A DNA stretch of 64,000 nucleotides from Bradyrhizobium betae (GTDB lineage Bacteria; Pseudomonadota; Alphaproteobacteria; Rhizobiales; Xanthobacteraceae): contig NZ_MZXW01000007.1 in NCBI RefSeq assembly GCF_004123905.1, positions 1-64,000 on the forward strand, read 5' to 3'. A program made the position numbers and the translations under genes. A model generated the notes under the pieces. That model was not told where the DNA came from and did no database searches. It saw nothing but the letters and a program-made list of their open reading frames with translations. Shown here one piece after another: positions 8,551 to 17,186 of this stretch (position 1 is the first letter of the stretch; the number at the start of each line of letters is the position of its first letter).

Positions 8551-8793
8551 ATGCGTATCTTGGTGTCGGCTGGTGTGCTCTCGTGCTTCATTTCCTTGCC
8601 ATGCGCTGCACAGACAATCCTCAAGTCCGAGCCTCTGATGCTGGCACCCTATGAGGTGGCCTTCGTCAAGGACGCCTCGTGTCCATCGGGCAAGGTGCTG
8701 AAGGTCACAGGCGCGATCCGGGGCCTGCACCGCCGCAAGGCCTGTGTGGCTCTGGCCGGCGAGCAGGCGTCGCTGGCGACCGCGACCCCCTGA
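8551..8793 (+). CDS. Small exported protein of unknown function
   Basis: The 80-residue protein starts MRILVSAGVLSCFISLPCAA, a clear signal peptide, followed by a compact basic mature domain of about 60 residues. Two cysteines in the mature part (DASCPSGK and RRKACVAL) could form a disulphide. The ATG at 8551 was preferred over an upstream in-frame start because the signal peptide begins exactly there. It resembles a short DUF family seen in Bradyrhizobium (recalled as DUF6719, not checked). Function unknown. Confidence 0.7.
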   Translation: MRILVSAGVLSCFISLPCAAQTILKSEPLMLAPYEVAFVKDASCPSGKVLKVTGAIRGLHRRKACVALAGEQASLATATP

Positions 8794-8832
8794 GATCGCT
8801 TCCTAAGACACCCTCCGGCTTGCGGCCTGACC

Positions 8833-9087
8833 TCAGGAATTCAGCTCAAGCTCCATCCTGGATTGCCGTTCGGCCTCGGCCTTGTTCATGGCGGGGTCCT
8901 CGCCTTGGGCAGCCCGGCAGGGCTTGATCTCGTAGTCATTGTCGAGCACCCGACGCGGCCCGTGGCGCTCGTCGTCGGTGGCGACATCCACGACAAGACC
9001 GCTTTGCTGCGCGAGCTTCCAGATGTCGGCCTCATCGGGATAGGCCTTGCTGATTTGGGCGTCGTTGCAGAACAGGGCGTAGGGCAT
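8833..9087 (-). CDS. Small soluble protein of unknown function
   Basis: The 84-residue product (MPYALFCNDAQISKAYPDE...) has no signal peptide or membrane segment. It begins with a hydrophobic beta-like stretch and ends in a charged helix rich in Glu, Arg and Met. A purine-rich ribosome site (GGAGCGGAAAG) precedes the ATG. The start and composition suggest a real conserved hypothetical gene. It converges on the small exported-protein gene ending at 8793. Confidence 0.65.
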   Translation of the reverse strand: MPYALFCNDAQISKAYPDEADIWKLAQQSGLVVDVATDDERHGPRRVLDNDYEIKPCRAAQGEDPAMNKAEAERQSRMELELNS

Positions 9088-9142
9088 TCTTTCCGCTCCG
9101 GGAAAGCGCGTTAACGATTTCGCCGGAGAGGGGTTCCGGATC

Positions 9143-9160
9143 GATCACGGGGCCGTGATC
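9143..9160. promoter_or_regulatory. Perfect short palindrome
   Basis: GATCACGG at 9143-9150 is the reverse complement of CCGTGATC at 9153-9160 with a two-base centre. It lies between the start of the minus-strand small gene (9087) and the tiny plus-strand ORF at 9261, where an operator could sit. A weaker hairpin (GAGTCCC at 9182-9188 with GGGACTC at 9224-9230) follows. Confidence 0.4.
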
Positions 9161-9260
9161 GGGGGGCGGGAGCCGGGCCCTGAGTCCCTTAACGAGTCCT
9201 GAATCCCCAAAAAAAGAAACCCTGGGACTCATTTGCCGGAATCAGGGGATGTTTCCGGCC

Positions 9261-9368
9261 ATGACGACCGACCTCAAAACCTGCTGCGGGCACATGCTGC
9301 TGCCACTGACGCTGGCACTGATCGGCGCCTGTGCGGCCAATCTCTGGTTGGTGTGGTCCTGGTTGTAG
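9261..9368 (+). CDS. Possible 35-residue membrane peptide
   Basis: An ATG-initiated 35-codon ORF encodes MTTDLKTCCGHMLLPLTLAL then a further hydrophobic stretch ending in WLVWSWL, so most of the peptide would form one transmembrane helix. A purine-rich GGGGA lies about 11 bases upstream, longer than ideal. The biased composition and clean helix are the only support; it may not be expressed. Confidence 0.35.
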   Translation: MTTDLKTCCGHMLLPLTLALIGACAANLWLVWSWL

Positions 9369-9388
9369 GGACCTGACCGAACCGCCCG

Positions 9389-9490
9389 CCTAAAGCGCGA
9401 TGAAATTGGGTTGAACCGTCATCGCGCTTTAGGTTGTTGTTTGAGCATGATCTTTTCGGAAAACCGCTGCGCACTTTTCCGGATCATGCT
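9389..9490. repeat. Two adjacent palindromic repeats
   Basis: The first is a perfect 15-bp inverted repeat, CCTAAAGCGCGATGA at 9389-9403 against 9419-9433. The second (9444-9490) is imperfect: AGCATGATC at its left end pairs with GATCATGCT at its right end, with TTTTCGGAAAA-type pairing inside. The second overlaps the stop codon of the gene ending at 9490. A related CATGATCC...GGATCATG element occurs at 61572-61634, so this is a dispersed repeat family. Confidence 0.75.
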
Positions 9491-9897
9491 TACTCCTCGG
9501 CTGGCGGACGGAGGGACGGGTCGCGGATGGCGGCGCGGAGTTTTGTCAGGGTGGCCGCGCAATATTCCTCGCGCTCCCGCTCGAACCGCTCCTGATGCTT
9601 GCGGAAATTGGCGATCCGGGCCTGCATCTCGGTGCGGAAATCGCCCCCCTTGCGCGGCGGCGGGACTATGACGGGCGGGGGCGGCGGAGCGGCTTGTGGC
9701 GGCTCGACCTCAACCGCGAACGTCTCGACGGCCAAGGTCTGCGTGGCACGGGTCTCGACGGCGACGCTCTGCACCCACACAGCAGGTGCAGTCGTCGGTA
9801 TCTCCGGCGGATGGAGGTCATCCTTCTTGCCGGTTACCGATTGGACGAAGGCCAGTGTCTGCGCGATCAGTGCGTCGCGCTCCCTGATCCACTTCAT
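9490..9897 (-). CDS. Proline-rich hypothetical protein
   Basis: The 135-residue product starts MKWIRERDALIAQTLAFVQS, has a central Ala/Val/Pro-rich linker with a run of prolines (about residues 75-85), and ends in a charged alpha-helical region (FRTEMQARIANFRKHQERFE) likely to form a coiled coil. No signal peptide or enzyme motif is visible. It may be an adaptor, since helix-linker-helix layouts often tether partners. The stop codon falls within a dispersed palindromic repeat. Divergent from the small gene at 10004. Confidence 0.65.
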   Translation of the reverse strand: MKWIRERDALIAQTLAFVQSVTGKKDDLHPPEIPTTAPAVWVQSVAVETRATQTLAVETFAVEVEPPQAAPPPPPVIVPPPRKGGDFRTEMQARIANFRKHQERFEREREEYCAATLTKLRAAIRDPSLRPPAEE

Positions 9898-10003
9898 GGG
9901 CCACCCCCCGGTTTTGGCTATTCCACCAAAGCCCAAGGGACTAATCAAGAAGGTTATCCTGCAAGGGATTGCATATTTTTCCCGATCACCCGACAGTGCG
10001 GGG

Positions 10004-10168
10004 ATGGATGCCGGAAAAGAACGCTCAGACGAGGAGGAGGGCTTGAGGCTCGTTCGCGCCTTCCTGTCGCTGTCGCCCGACAAGCGGGCGGAGGTGATCG
10101 CGTTCGTCGAGGAATTGGCGCGTGCCCAAGGCCGGCCCGAGGCGGATCCGGAGGTCTTGCCTCGGTGA
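10004..10168 (+). CDS. 54-residue helical protein
   Basis: The ORF starts MDAGKERSDEEEGLRLVRAF and continues LSLSPDKRAEVIAFVEELAR, a pattern of two amphipathic helices separated by a Ser-Pro turn that recurs at the C terminus of small Rhizobiales regulators. It has no HTH of its own. The start at 10004 was chosen because the longer upstream reading frame runs antisense through the proline-rich gene and is not credible. Function unknown. Confidence 0.5.
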   Translation: MDAGKERSDEEEGLRLVRAFLSLSPDKRAEVIAFVEELARAQGRPEADPEVLPR

Positions 10169-10171
10169 GCG

Positions 10172-10417
10172 CTATCGCTCGCGCGGGTTGATGTTGGGCA
10201 CGAAGCGCGCCCCGACCACCCGGACCGGCTCCTGAGGAGAGGCGTCTGTCGGCCTGCCGTCGGCGACCTGCTTCTCGGCGCCCTGTCCAAGCACCGGTTC
10301 GAATAGCGCCAGCGTGCCCGCCACAACCACGCAACACAACGTCACCGTCGTCAGCAGAAATACGTTTCGATTTTCTTCTCTGATCCGCATGGGCCAAGAA
10401 CGACCGACGCGGGCCAT
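10172..10417 (-). CDS. Small single-pass membrane protein
   Basis: The 81-residue product (MARVGRSWPMRIREENRNVF...) contains one hydrophobic helix, FLLTTVTLCCVVVAGTLALF, after a short basic N terminus, and a soluble periplasmic-side tail of about 45 residues that ends VPNINPRER. An internal ATG at 10390 is an equally good start (72 residues). The gene ends three bases from the stop codon of the convergent 54-residue gene. No functional motif is recognised. Confidence 0.6.
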   Translation of the reverse strand: MARVGRSWPMRIREENRNVFLLTTVTLCCVVVAGTLALFEPVLGQGAEKQVADGRPTDASPQEPVRVVGARFVPNINPRER

Positions 10418-10623
10418 TTGTTCCGGCCTGGCCAAAGCCGGCCCAAAACGCTGCCAAAGGCAGCTCAAGCTTGCGCGAGACTTACGTCGGCGCCCCGAAC
10501 GGTTATTTTTCCGTAAGGGTAGTCGGGCCATTTGGCATCAAATTTTAACGTCCGCCGGTTCCAATGGCGTCACTGGAACTGCTTCGGTCACTGGAGACCG
10601 GAAAAAATCATTGGGCGGCTGAG

Positions 10624-12321
10624 ATGAGCTTTTTGAACAATCTGAAGATCGTATGGAAGGTCGCGCTGATCGTGGCCGTGATGGGCTGCGCGATGATCGC
10701 CGTCGCCGCCTTCGGCACGCGCGAACTCTCCGCGACGGTCGACGGGTTCGGCGAGCTTGCCGCTGCGCAATCCTCCGCGCTCAACCTCACCCGCGCCCAG
10801 CGCCGCGCCGAGACCTATCATGCCGCGCTCTATGCGGTCTTCACCGAGGCGACGGAGGCGGGCAACGCCAACCGTCTCAAGATCGCGACCCAGAACCGCG
10901 ACGAAATCCGCCAATATCTGGATGCCGCGGAGCAGGATGATCCGTCGCGCACGAGCCAGATCAAGAGCATCGCCGACCAGTTGAAAGCCGTGTTCGCCAG
11001 CTGTGATCCGGTCCTGAAGGCCGGCTCGCAGGCCAGCTCCCCGGAAGAGAACGCCAAGGCGTCCGACCGCGCGCACAAGGAGTGCGATCCGGTGATGGAT
11101 GCCGCCCTGGCGCGCATCGCCCAGTTCGTGTCCGAGACCGCGCAGGCCGTTTCCAAGCGCAAGGACGCCATCAACCGCGACGCGCGGTCCGCGACCTGGA
11201 CCGTGATCGGCGTCAGCGCCGGTGGCCTGATCTTGGGCATCGCGATCGCCCTGTTCATCGGCCTCAATGCGATGTCCCGACCGATTGCCCGCCTCAAGCT
11301 CGCCATGGAAGGTCTCGCCCGCAACGATCTCAAGATCGAGGTGCCCGAGAAGGACCGCGGCGACGAGATCGGCGACATGGCCAGGACCGTCGAAATCTTC
11401 AAGACCAACGGCCTCGAGGTCGAGCGCCTCAAGGCGGCGCAGGCCGAAGCCGAGAAGCAGGCCGCCGCGCAGCGCAAGCGTGACATGGTCAACCTGGCCG
11501 ACGGTTTTGAACGTGCGGTCGGCGAGATCATCGAGACCGTCGGATCCGCCTCCACCGAGCTCGAGGCATCGTCCTCGACGCTGGCCACCACCGCGCAGCG
11601 CGCGCAGGAGCTGACCTCGGTCGTCGTGATGGCGTCGGGCGAAGCCACCGGCAACGTGCAGTCGGTCGCGACCGCCACGGAGGAGCTGTCCTCCTCGGTC
11701 AACGAGATCAGCCGCCAGGTGCAGGAATCCGCGCGGATGGCCGGTGAAGCCGTCACCCAGGCCCGCACCACGACCGAGCGGGTCAGCGAGCTCTCGGTTG
11801 CGGCCACGCGCATCGGCGACGTCGTCGAGCTCATCAACACCATCGCCGGCCAGACCAATTTGCTGGCGCTGAACGCTACGATCGAGGCGGCGCGCGCCGG
11901 CGAGGCCGGCCGCGGTTTTGCGGTGGTCGCCGCCGAGGTCAAGACGCTGGCCGAGCAGACCGCGAAGGCGACCGGCGAGATCAGCCAGCAGATTTCCGGC
12001 ATCCAGACCGCGACCCAGGAATCGGTCAACGCGATCCGCGACATCTCCGCGACCATCGAGCGGCTGTCGGAAGTGTCGTCGACCATCGCCGCGGCCGTCG
12101 AGGAGCAGGGCGCCGCGACCCAGGAGATCTCACGCAACGTGCAGCAGGCAGCTCATGGCACCCAGCAGGTCTCCACCAACATCACCGACGTGCAGCGCGG
12201 CGCGGCCGAGACCGGCTCGGCCTCCTCGCAGGTGCTCTCGACCGCAAAAATGCTGGCGACGGACAGCAACCGGTTGAAGGACGAAGTCGGAAAATTCCTC
12301 CGCACGGTGCGCGCCGCTTAA
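10624..12321 (+). CDS. Methyl-accepting chemotaxis protein
   Basis: The 565-residue chemoreceptor has a first membrane helix at about residues 11-31 and a periplasmic helical sensor region to about residue 190. A second membrane helix follows at about 192-214 ([19 protein letters not shown]), then a HAMP linker ([20 protein letters not shown]). The cytoplasmic signalling domain contains the conserved tip [20 protein letters not shown] near residues 412-432. The periplasmic part holds two cysteines (ASCDPVL and HKECDPVM) that may bridge, resembling a four-helix-bundle sensor. The ligand is unknown. The start [12 protein letters not shown] was preferred over one 60 bases upstream because it places the first helix correctly. 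Confidence 0.92.
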   Translation: MSFLNNLKIVWKVALIVAVMGCAMIAVAAFGTRELSATVDGFGELAAAQSSALNLTRAQRRAETYHAALYAVFTEATEAGNANRLKIATQNRDEIRQYLDAAEQDDPSRTSQIKSIADQLKAVFASCDPVLKAGSQASSPEENAKASDRAHKECDPVMDAALARIAQFVSETAQAVSKRKDAINRDARSATWTVIGVSAGGLILGIAIALFIGLNAMSRPIARLKLAMEGLARNDLKIEVPEKDRGDEIGDMARTVEIFKTNGLEVERLKAAQAEAEKQAAAQRKRDMVNLADGFERAVGEIIETVGSASTELEASSSTLATTAQRAQELTSVVVMASGEATGNVQSVATATEELSSSVNEISRQVQESARMAGEAVTQARTTTERVSELSVAATRIGDVVELINTIAGQTNLLALNATIEAARAGEAGRGFAVVAAEVKTLAEQTAKATGEISQQISGIQTATQESVNAIRDISATIERLSEVSSTIAAAVEEQGAATQEISRNVQQAAHGTQQVSTNITDVQRGAAETGSASSQVLSTAKMLATDSNRLKDEVGKFLRTVRAA

Positions 12322-12327
12322 GTCGAC

Positions 12328-12348
12328 GCGGCGGCATCCGTCCGCCGC
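12328..12348. terminator. GC-rich hairpin between convergent genes
   Basis: GCGGCGG at 12328-12334 pairs with CCGCCGC at 12342-12348 around a seven-base loop. It sits between the chemoreceptor stop codon and the convergent 36-residue gene. No T tract is present, so intrinsic termination is uncertain. Confidence 0.4.
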
Positions 12349-12359
12349 ACTGACAGCGC

Positions 12360-12470
12360 CTATTGCAGCAGGAATGCAAGAACGACGACGAACAGCACGG
12401 CCGTCATGATGACGGCCGTCACCGCACCGGCGACCATTTTGGCTTTCTCGTTGGCGGTGGTGGGGCGCAT
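12360..12470 (-). CDS. 36-residue membrane peptide
   Basis: The peptide MRPTTANEKAKMVAGAVTAV continues into a hydrophobic helix ending VVVLAFLLQ, giving a short polar N terminus and a single transmembrane helix that ends at the C terminus, as in tail-anchored micropeptides. The pattern of Lys residues before the helix is protein-like. Confidence is moderate because of its size. Confidence 0.45.
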   Translation of the reverse strand: MRPTTANEKAKMVAGAVTAVIMTAVLFVVVLAFLLQ

Positions 12471-12567
12471 GGGCCCGCATGCTACCTCATGTTGAACTTC
12501 GGTCCAATCTGTGGTCAGTGGCCGTCCCGCGGCGGGGGGCGCCCGCGTCGACCTCGAAGGCCGATCC

Positions 12568-13287
12568 ATGAACGAAGATGTCAGCGACGGCTGGGCCGCC
12601 TCGGCGGCAGCCTGGATCGTCGAGCAGGGTGACGACGGCGACTACGCCCGCCGCTTCGTGCTGGACGCACCCATGCTTGCGCGAATCGAGGGGCGCGGTT
12701 TCCGCCATGCGCTCGATGTCGGCTGCGGGGAAGGGCGCTTCTGCCGTATCATGCAGCGCGCCGGCATCCGCACCACCGGCATCGATCCGACCGAAGCGCT
12801 TCTCGCGCGCGCCAGGGAGCTGGACCCGCACGGCGACTATCGGCTCGGCCGTGCCGAGACGATGGATGCCGATGCGTCTTATGATCTCGTCGTCAGCTAT
12901 CTCAGCCTGATCGACATGCCCGATCTCGGCGCGGCGATCGCGAAGATGGCGGCCGCGCTGCGGCCGGGCGGCACGCTGCTGATCGCGAACATGACCAGCT
13001 TCAATACCGCAGGCCCGCCCGAAGGCTGGACGCGCGACAGCGAGGGCGCCCTGCGCTTCAACATCGATCACTACATGGACGAACGGGCGACCTGGGTGAG
13101 CTGGCGCGGCGTCCGGATCCAGAACTGGCACCGTCCGCTCAGCACCTACATGACGCTGCTGCTCGATCACGGTCTCCAGCTGCGCCTGTTCAGCGAGCCA
13201 CAGCCCACGGGCGGTGATCCCGACAGGAATGAGCGTCACCGCCGCGTGCCCTTCTTCCACATCATGGAGTGGCAGAAGCCGGCTTGA
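12568..13287 (+). CDS. Class I SAM-dependent methyltransferase
   Basis: The 239-residue product has the SAM-binding motif I HALDVGCGEGRFCRIM (about residues 47-62), motif II around TTGIDPTEALLARA, an acidic motif near RAETMDADASYDLVVSYLSL and the post-motif LRPGGTLLIANM. The fold is a complete Rossmann methyltransferase. The C-terminal region with WVSWRGVRIQNWHRPLSTYM probably forms the substrate site and resembles small-molecule methyltransferases of the UbiE/MenG type. The substrate is not identifiable. The start MNEDVSDGW gives the usual family length. Confidence 0.88.
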   Translation: MNEDVSDGWAASAAAWIVEQGDDGDYARRFVLDAPMLARIEGRGFRHALDVGCGEGRFCRIMQRAGIRTTGIDPTEALLARARELDPHGDYRLGRAETMDADASYDLVVSYLSLIDMPDLGAAIAKMAAALRPGGTLLIANMTSFNTAGPPEGWTRDSEGALRFNIDHYMDERATWVSWRGVRIQNWHRPLSTYMTLLLDHGLQLRLFSEPQPTGGDPDRNERHRRVPFFHIMEWQKPA

Positions 13288-13297
13288 GGCGATGTGG

Positions 13298-14059
13298 TCA
13301 GGCGGCGAGCTTCGCCTTGAAGAACCGGGTGACGCGATCGACGGCATCCGGCGTCATCGGATCGGTGTCGGAGAAATCAAAACCGTGGGCCTTGCCCGGA
13401 TAGGGCACGAATTCGGTTTCGGCGCCGACAGACTTGCCCAGCGCGACCAGCTCGCGCCCCTTGGTGATCGGCACGTTCCGATCGGCCTCGCCATGCAACG
13501 CGATCAGCGGCGGCAGATGCTTGATCTTGGTGACCAAGGCGTCGGGCATGCCGCCATAGAGCACCGCAAGCGCCGCGATGCGCGTGTCGCGCGCGGCGGC
13601 ATCGGCCGCGATGTAGCCGCCCAGCGAGAAGCCGAGCAGACCGATGCGCCCCGAACTCTCGGGTCGCCCCTGGATCGCCGTCACGGTGGCGGAAACCGTA
13701 TCGCCCCAAGCGTCGAACCGCGACGTCTCATAGGCTTCGCGGCTCTCGTGGGTGCTGGACATCGGCGTCACCACAGCCGTATCGGCCGATGTCATATAAC
13801 GGAGAAAATAAGTGTCGATGCCCTTTTCCGTCAGCGCATCGGCATATCGCTCATAGGCACGGGGCCTGAGCTCGATGCCGCGGGCGCCGTGCAGCACGAT
13901 CACGGCGGGGCGTTTTCCGGCCGCCGCTGCCGCATAGCGCGACACGGGCAGGCTGTCGTGGCCGGAGATGACGCTGAACTCTTCGGCTGGAGCGCCGCGT
14001 GCGGCCATGGACGACAGCAGAGTGGCGAGGCCGGCCAGGGCCATTCGTCGGGTGATCAT
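13298..14059 (-). CDS. Dienelactone-hydrolase-like alpha/beta hydrolase, exported
   Basis: The 253-residue protein begins MITRRMALAGLATLLSSMAA, an export signal with an RR pair but no full Tat motif. The fold motifs are the oxyanion strand PAVIVLHGARGIE, the nucleophile elbow LLGFSLGGY (a Ser in place of the Cys of classical dienelactone hydrolase), the acid in IALHGEADRNVP and the His in GKAHGFDF. It therefore looks like a serine variant of the DLH family acting on an ester or lactone in the periplasm. The substrate is unknown. It converges on the methyltransferase gene with a gap of ten bases. Confidence 0.85.
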   Translation of the reverse strand: MITRRMALAGLATLLSSMAARGAPAEEFSVISGHDSLPVSRYAAAAAGKRPAVIVLHGARGIELRPRAYERYADALTEKGIDTYFLRYMTSADTAVVTPMSSTHESREAYETSRFDAWGDTVSATVTAIQGRPESSGRIGLLGFSLGGYIAADAAARDTRIAALAVLYGGMPDALVTKIKHLPPLIALHGEADRNVPITKGRELVALGKSVGAETEFVPYPGKAHGFDFSDTDPMTPDAVDRVTRFFKAKLAA

Positions 14060-14146
14060 CAGCGAACTCGTTCGCGGGAGATTTCGGATTGAATGCCTCG
14101 CCCGTATAGTATGCTTGCGACGAAATCTTGACGCGAGCCTCGCCCG

Positions 14147-14857
14147 ATGATCGCCCATCGTCCACCTGTGCTTGCCCACGAACGCTTCGTCGCCGACCGC
14201 GACAATTTCGCAGGCCTCGATCTCGCCGCGCGGTTCGAGCGGATCGAGCAAACGAATTTGTGGGGCGCGGCCAGTTCGGTGTCGGGCCTCGGTTCGGAGG
14301 ACCCTGCGACTGCCGCGATCCGGGACGCGCTTCCTGCCCTGCTGCAACGGATCGGCGCGCGCTCGCTGCTCGATGCGCCCTGCGGCGATGCGGGCTGGAT
14401 CGGCCGCGTGAAGCTCGACCTTGACTATACCGGCATCGACATCGTGCCGTCACTGATCGCGGCCAACAACCAGCGCGTCGCGCGTGGCGAATTGGCCGGC
14501 CGTTTCCTCGTTGCGGACATCACGCGCGATGCACTGCCGCCGGCCGACTTGATCCTGTGCCGGGACTGTCTGGTGCATCTGAGTTTCGACAACATCGCCC
14601 GCGCCGTCGCGAACTTTCGCGCCAGCGGCGCGCGCTTCCTGCTGGTCACGACGTTTCCCGAATGGGAGGGCAACCGTGATTGCGAGGACGGCGACTGGCG
14701 CGCGCTGAACATGGAGATGGCGCCGTTCAACTGGCCGGCGCCGCGCGAACTGATCGACGAGCGCTGCGAGGAGGGCGATGGCGGCTGGCGCGACAAAAGT
14801 CTTGGGCTGTGGCGGCTGGATGAATTGCCGATCGCCCGCATAGCCACGGCGATGTGA
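14147..14857 (+). CDS. SAM-dependent methyltransferase
   Basis: The 236-residue product has motif I in SLLDAPCGDAGWIGRV (about residues 71-86), motif II in YTGIDIVPSLIAAN and motif IV in ADLILCRDCLVHLSFDNI. The APCGDAGW variant of motif I is found in a group of cytosolic methyltransferases with unknown small-molecule substrates. It is divergent from the DLH-like gene (87 bases between starts) and 101 bases upstream of the quinoprotein gene. A functional link with the dehydrogenase is possible but unproven. Confidence 0.8.
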   Translation: MIAHRPPVLAHERFVADRDNFAGLDLAARFERIEQTNLWGAASSVSGLGSEDPATAAIRDALPALLQRIGARSLLDAPCGDAGWIGRVKLDLDYTGIDIVPSLIAANNQRVARGELAGRFLVADITRDALPPADLILCRDCLVHLSFDNIARAVANFRASGARFLLVTTFPEWEGNRDCEDGDWRALNMEMAPFNWPAPRELIDERCEEGDGGWRDKSLGLWRLDELPIARIATAM

Positions 14858-14958
14858 CGGACGCGGGTGGAACCTCCGTTGCATCGATGATTGCGGTCGC
14901 GGTATACTTCTGGTTGTGCAAAGCCATCTCGCGTCGGGTGACGATGCCGGAGCACGCC

Positions 14959-16791
14959 ATGAGATTGAACGTTCCCGTAGCCGCCTTGTTGATGTGGTGC
15001 TGCGCCCCGGCGATGGCACAGCAGGACGGCGCCGCGCTCTACGCAACGCATTGCGCGCAATGTCACGATGGCCGCGACGCCCAGAGCCGCGCGCCCGCGC
15101 GCGGTGCCATGCAAGCGATGTCGTTCGATCATGTGCTGGGGATCTTGACCTCCGGCAGCATGGCGGCGATGGCGAAGGACCGCAGCGACGTGGAACGCCG
15201 CGCGATCGCGTCCTTCGTCACCGGCAAGGCCGCAACTGGCGCCGCAGCCGATGCGGAAGGCCGCTGCACGCAGGCGGCAGGCTCCTTTACACAATCGCTC
15301 GACGGTCCACGCTGGAACGGATGGGGCGTCGATCCCGCCAACAGCCGCTTCCAGCCGGCCGACATGGCGGGGCTGACGGCCGAGCAGGTGCCGCGCCTGC
15401 GACTGAAATGGGCCTATGCCTTTCCCGGCGCCTCGCTGTCCTTTGCGCCGCCAACCGTCGTGGGCGGCCTGCTGTTCATCGGTGGGACCGACCGCAAGGT
15501 GCACGCGCTCGACGCGCGCAGCGGCTGCACGCTGTGGACTCTCGCAACCGATGCCGCGGTGCGCGCCGCGATCAGCTTTGCGCCGCTTCCCGGCTCCGAT
15601 CAGTTCGCGATCTTCTTCGGCGATTTGCGCGCCAACGCCTATGCCGTCAACGCGCTGACCGGCGCGCTGATCTGGAAAACCAAGGTCGAAGAGCATCCGG
15701 GGGCGCGCATCACCGGCGCGCCGACGCTGCATGCCGGAGTGCTCTACGTGCCGGTGTCCTCGCTCGAGGAAGCCTCGGGCTCGCAACCCACTTATGAATG
15801 CTGCACCTTCCGCGGCAGCGTGGTGGCGCTGGAGGCCGCGACCGGCAAGGCGGTGTGGCAGGCCTATACGATCCCCGAAGTGCCGCACCCGACCGACAAG
15901 AACGCGAGGGGGACGCAGCTCTATGGTCCCTCCGGCGCCGCGATCTGGTCGGCGCCGACGATCGATGCGAAGCGAGATGCGATCTATGTCGCGACCAGCA
16001 ATTCCTATTCGAACCCGCCGTCCGCAATGAGCGACGCGATCCTTGCCTTCGATCTCGCGACGGGAAAGCTGCTCTGGAAGCAGCAGGCCACGCCGAAGGA
16101 TGCTTTTGTCGTGGCGTGCTTCACTCCAGATCGGACCAATTGCCCCGATGAGCACGGGCCCGATCACGATTTCGGCCAGTCTCCGATCCTGGTGACTTTG
16201 CGCGACGGCAAGCGCGTTCTCGCAATCGCGCAGAAATCCGGCGTCGTGCACGCGCTCGATCCCGATGACGGCGGCAAGATTCTCTGGCAGACGCGGATCG
16301 GGAAGGGCGGTTCGCTCGGTGGCAGCGAATGGGGCTCGGCCGCGGATGGGGACCGCATCTATGTCGCGAACTCCGACGTGCGCTTCAGGCGCGACGGCAC
16401 GCGGCAGCTCGATTCCACGCAAGGTGGTGGCCTGTTCGGCCTTGATCTCGCCAGCGGAAAAGTCGCGATGGAGGTGGCGCCGGTCGCCTGTGGCGATCGT
16501 ATCCAATGCAGCCCCGCGCTGTCGGCGGCTGTGACCCTGATCCCGGGCGTGGTGTTCTCCGGCAGCGTCAGCGGCTTCATGCGCGCCTACGCCACCGACG
16601 GCAAGCTGCTGTGGGAGTTCGATACCGCGCAGGATTACAAGGCCGTCAACGGCGTGCCGGCCCATGGCGGGGCGATCGACGGTCCCGGGCCCGTCATCGC
16701 AGGCGGCATGCTCTACACCAATTCCGGCTACGGCCAGTGGAGCGGGGTGGCCGGCAACGTGCTGCTGGCGTTCGAGGTGGGGACCGAATGA
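14959..16791 (+). CDS. Cytochrome c / PQQ beta-propeller dehydrogenase, periplasmic
   Basis: The 610-residue protein starts MRLNVPVAALLMWCCAPAMA (signal peptide) after a GGAG ribosome site. A small cytochrome c domain follows directly with the haem motif CAQCH (Cys32, Cys35, His36). From about residue 110 to the end come propeller blades with repeated W-type motifs such as LLFIGGTDRKVHALDARSGC and GAALIWKTKVEEHP-like strands, and a propeller region FGQSPILVTLRDGKRVLAI. An N-terminal cytochrome fused to a PQQ propeller is the layout of cytochrome-linked alcohol dehydrogenases such as polyvinyl-alcohol dehydrogenase, which pass electrons to the respiratory chain. The substrate here is unknown. 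A GTG at 14854 was rejected because it would place 35 residues before the signal peptide. Confidence 0.85.
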   Translation: MRLNVPVAALLMWCCAPAMAQQDGAALYATHCAQCHDGRDAQSRAPARGAMQAMSFDHVLGILTSGSMAAMAKDRSDVERRAIASFVTGKAATGAAADAEGRCTQAAGSFTQSLDGPRWNGWGVDPANSRFQPADMAGLTAEQVPRLRLKWAYAFPGASLSFAPPTVVGGLLFIGGTDRKVHALDARSGCTLWTLATDAAVRAAISFAPLPGSDQFAIFFGDLRANAYAVNALTGALIWKTKVEEHPGARITGAPTLHAGVLYVPVSSLEEASGSQPTYECCTFRGSVVALEAATGKAVWQAYTIPEVPHPTDKNARGTQLYGPSGAAIWSAPTIDAKRDAIYVATSNSYSNPPSAMSDAILAFDLATGKLLWKQQATPKDAFVVACFTPDRTNCPDEHGPDHDFGQSPILVTLRDGKRVLAIAQKSGVVHALDPDDGGKILWQTRIGKGGSLGGSEWGSAADGDRIYVANSDVRFRRDGTRQLDSTQGGGLFGLDLASGKVAMEVAPVACGDRIQCSPALSAAVTLIPGVVFSGSVSGFMRAYATDGKLLWEFDTAQDYKAVNGVPAHGGAIDGPGPVIAGGMLYTNSGYGQWSGVAGNVLLAFEVGTE

Positions 16792-16795
16792 GGGC

Positions 16796-17062
16796 TCACC
16801 GCGGCTGCTTGCGACAGGGCAGGATCAGCACCATTGCGGTGGGTTGCCTGACAATACTCTCGACCGCGACGGCGATCTGCGTGCTGTATTTGGCGCTGAT
16901 CACGCCCGCCATGTACTCGCTCCTGGCGTAGGTGATCACGACGCCGCCGGACAATTCCGCGCACCGAAAGCCCTGAAGGTATGTGTCGTATGTCCTGGCA
17001 CCGAGGATGAAATTGAGCTTGGCTTGAATGGCGAGGTCTTCGTCGTCGGTCAAAACGGGCAT
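16796..17062 (-). CDS. Small protein with a DnaA domain-I-like pattern (tentative)
   Basis: The 88-residue product is MPVLTDDEDLAIQAKLNFIL followed by a pattern of aromatic helix (YDTYLQGFR), beta-hairpin (GGVVITYARSEYMAGV), helix (SAKYSTQIAVAVESIV) and a final strand. That order and spacing loosely resemble the N-terminal domain of DnaA and related replication-initiator domains, which bind protein partners. No AAA or HTH region follows, so it would be a stand-alone domain. The resemblance is from pattern only. It ends five bases from the convergent quinoprotein gene's stop codon. Confidence 0.6.
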   Translation of the reverse strand: MPVLTDDEDLAIQAKLNFILGARTYDTYLQGFRCAELSGGVVITYARSEYMAGVISAKYSTQIAVAVESIVRQPTAMVLILPCRKQPR

Positions 17063-17186
17063 GCACGCTCCGACTTCTGCGCTTCGAGGTACGGAGCAGG
17101 TCGGCTGGCGTTGTGCATCGGGGCATGCAAATTCGGGCGGATCAAAATGCCGGGCAACGACAGCGTGAGGAAAGGGAGTGTGCTTG

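Noticed and set aside
14854..14958. GTG start overlapping the methyltransferase stop codon as the start of the quinoprotein
   Set aside because: It would put 35 residues ahead of a good signal peptide; the ATG at 14959 has a ribosome site at correct distance.
14425..16665. Long open frame on the minus strand opposite the quinoprotein gene
   Set aside because: It has Arg/His-rich composition typical of antisense frames in high-GC DNA and no domain, while the opposite strand encodes a clear cytochrome/PQQ protein.
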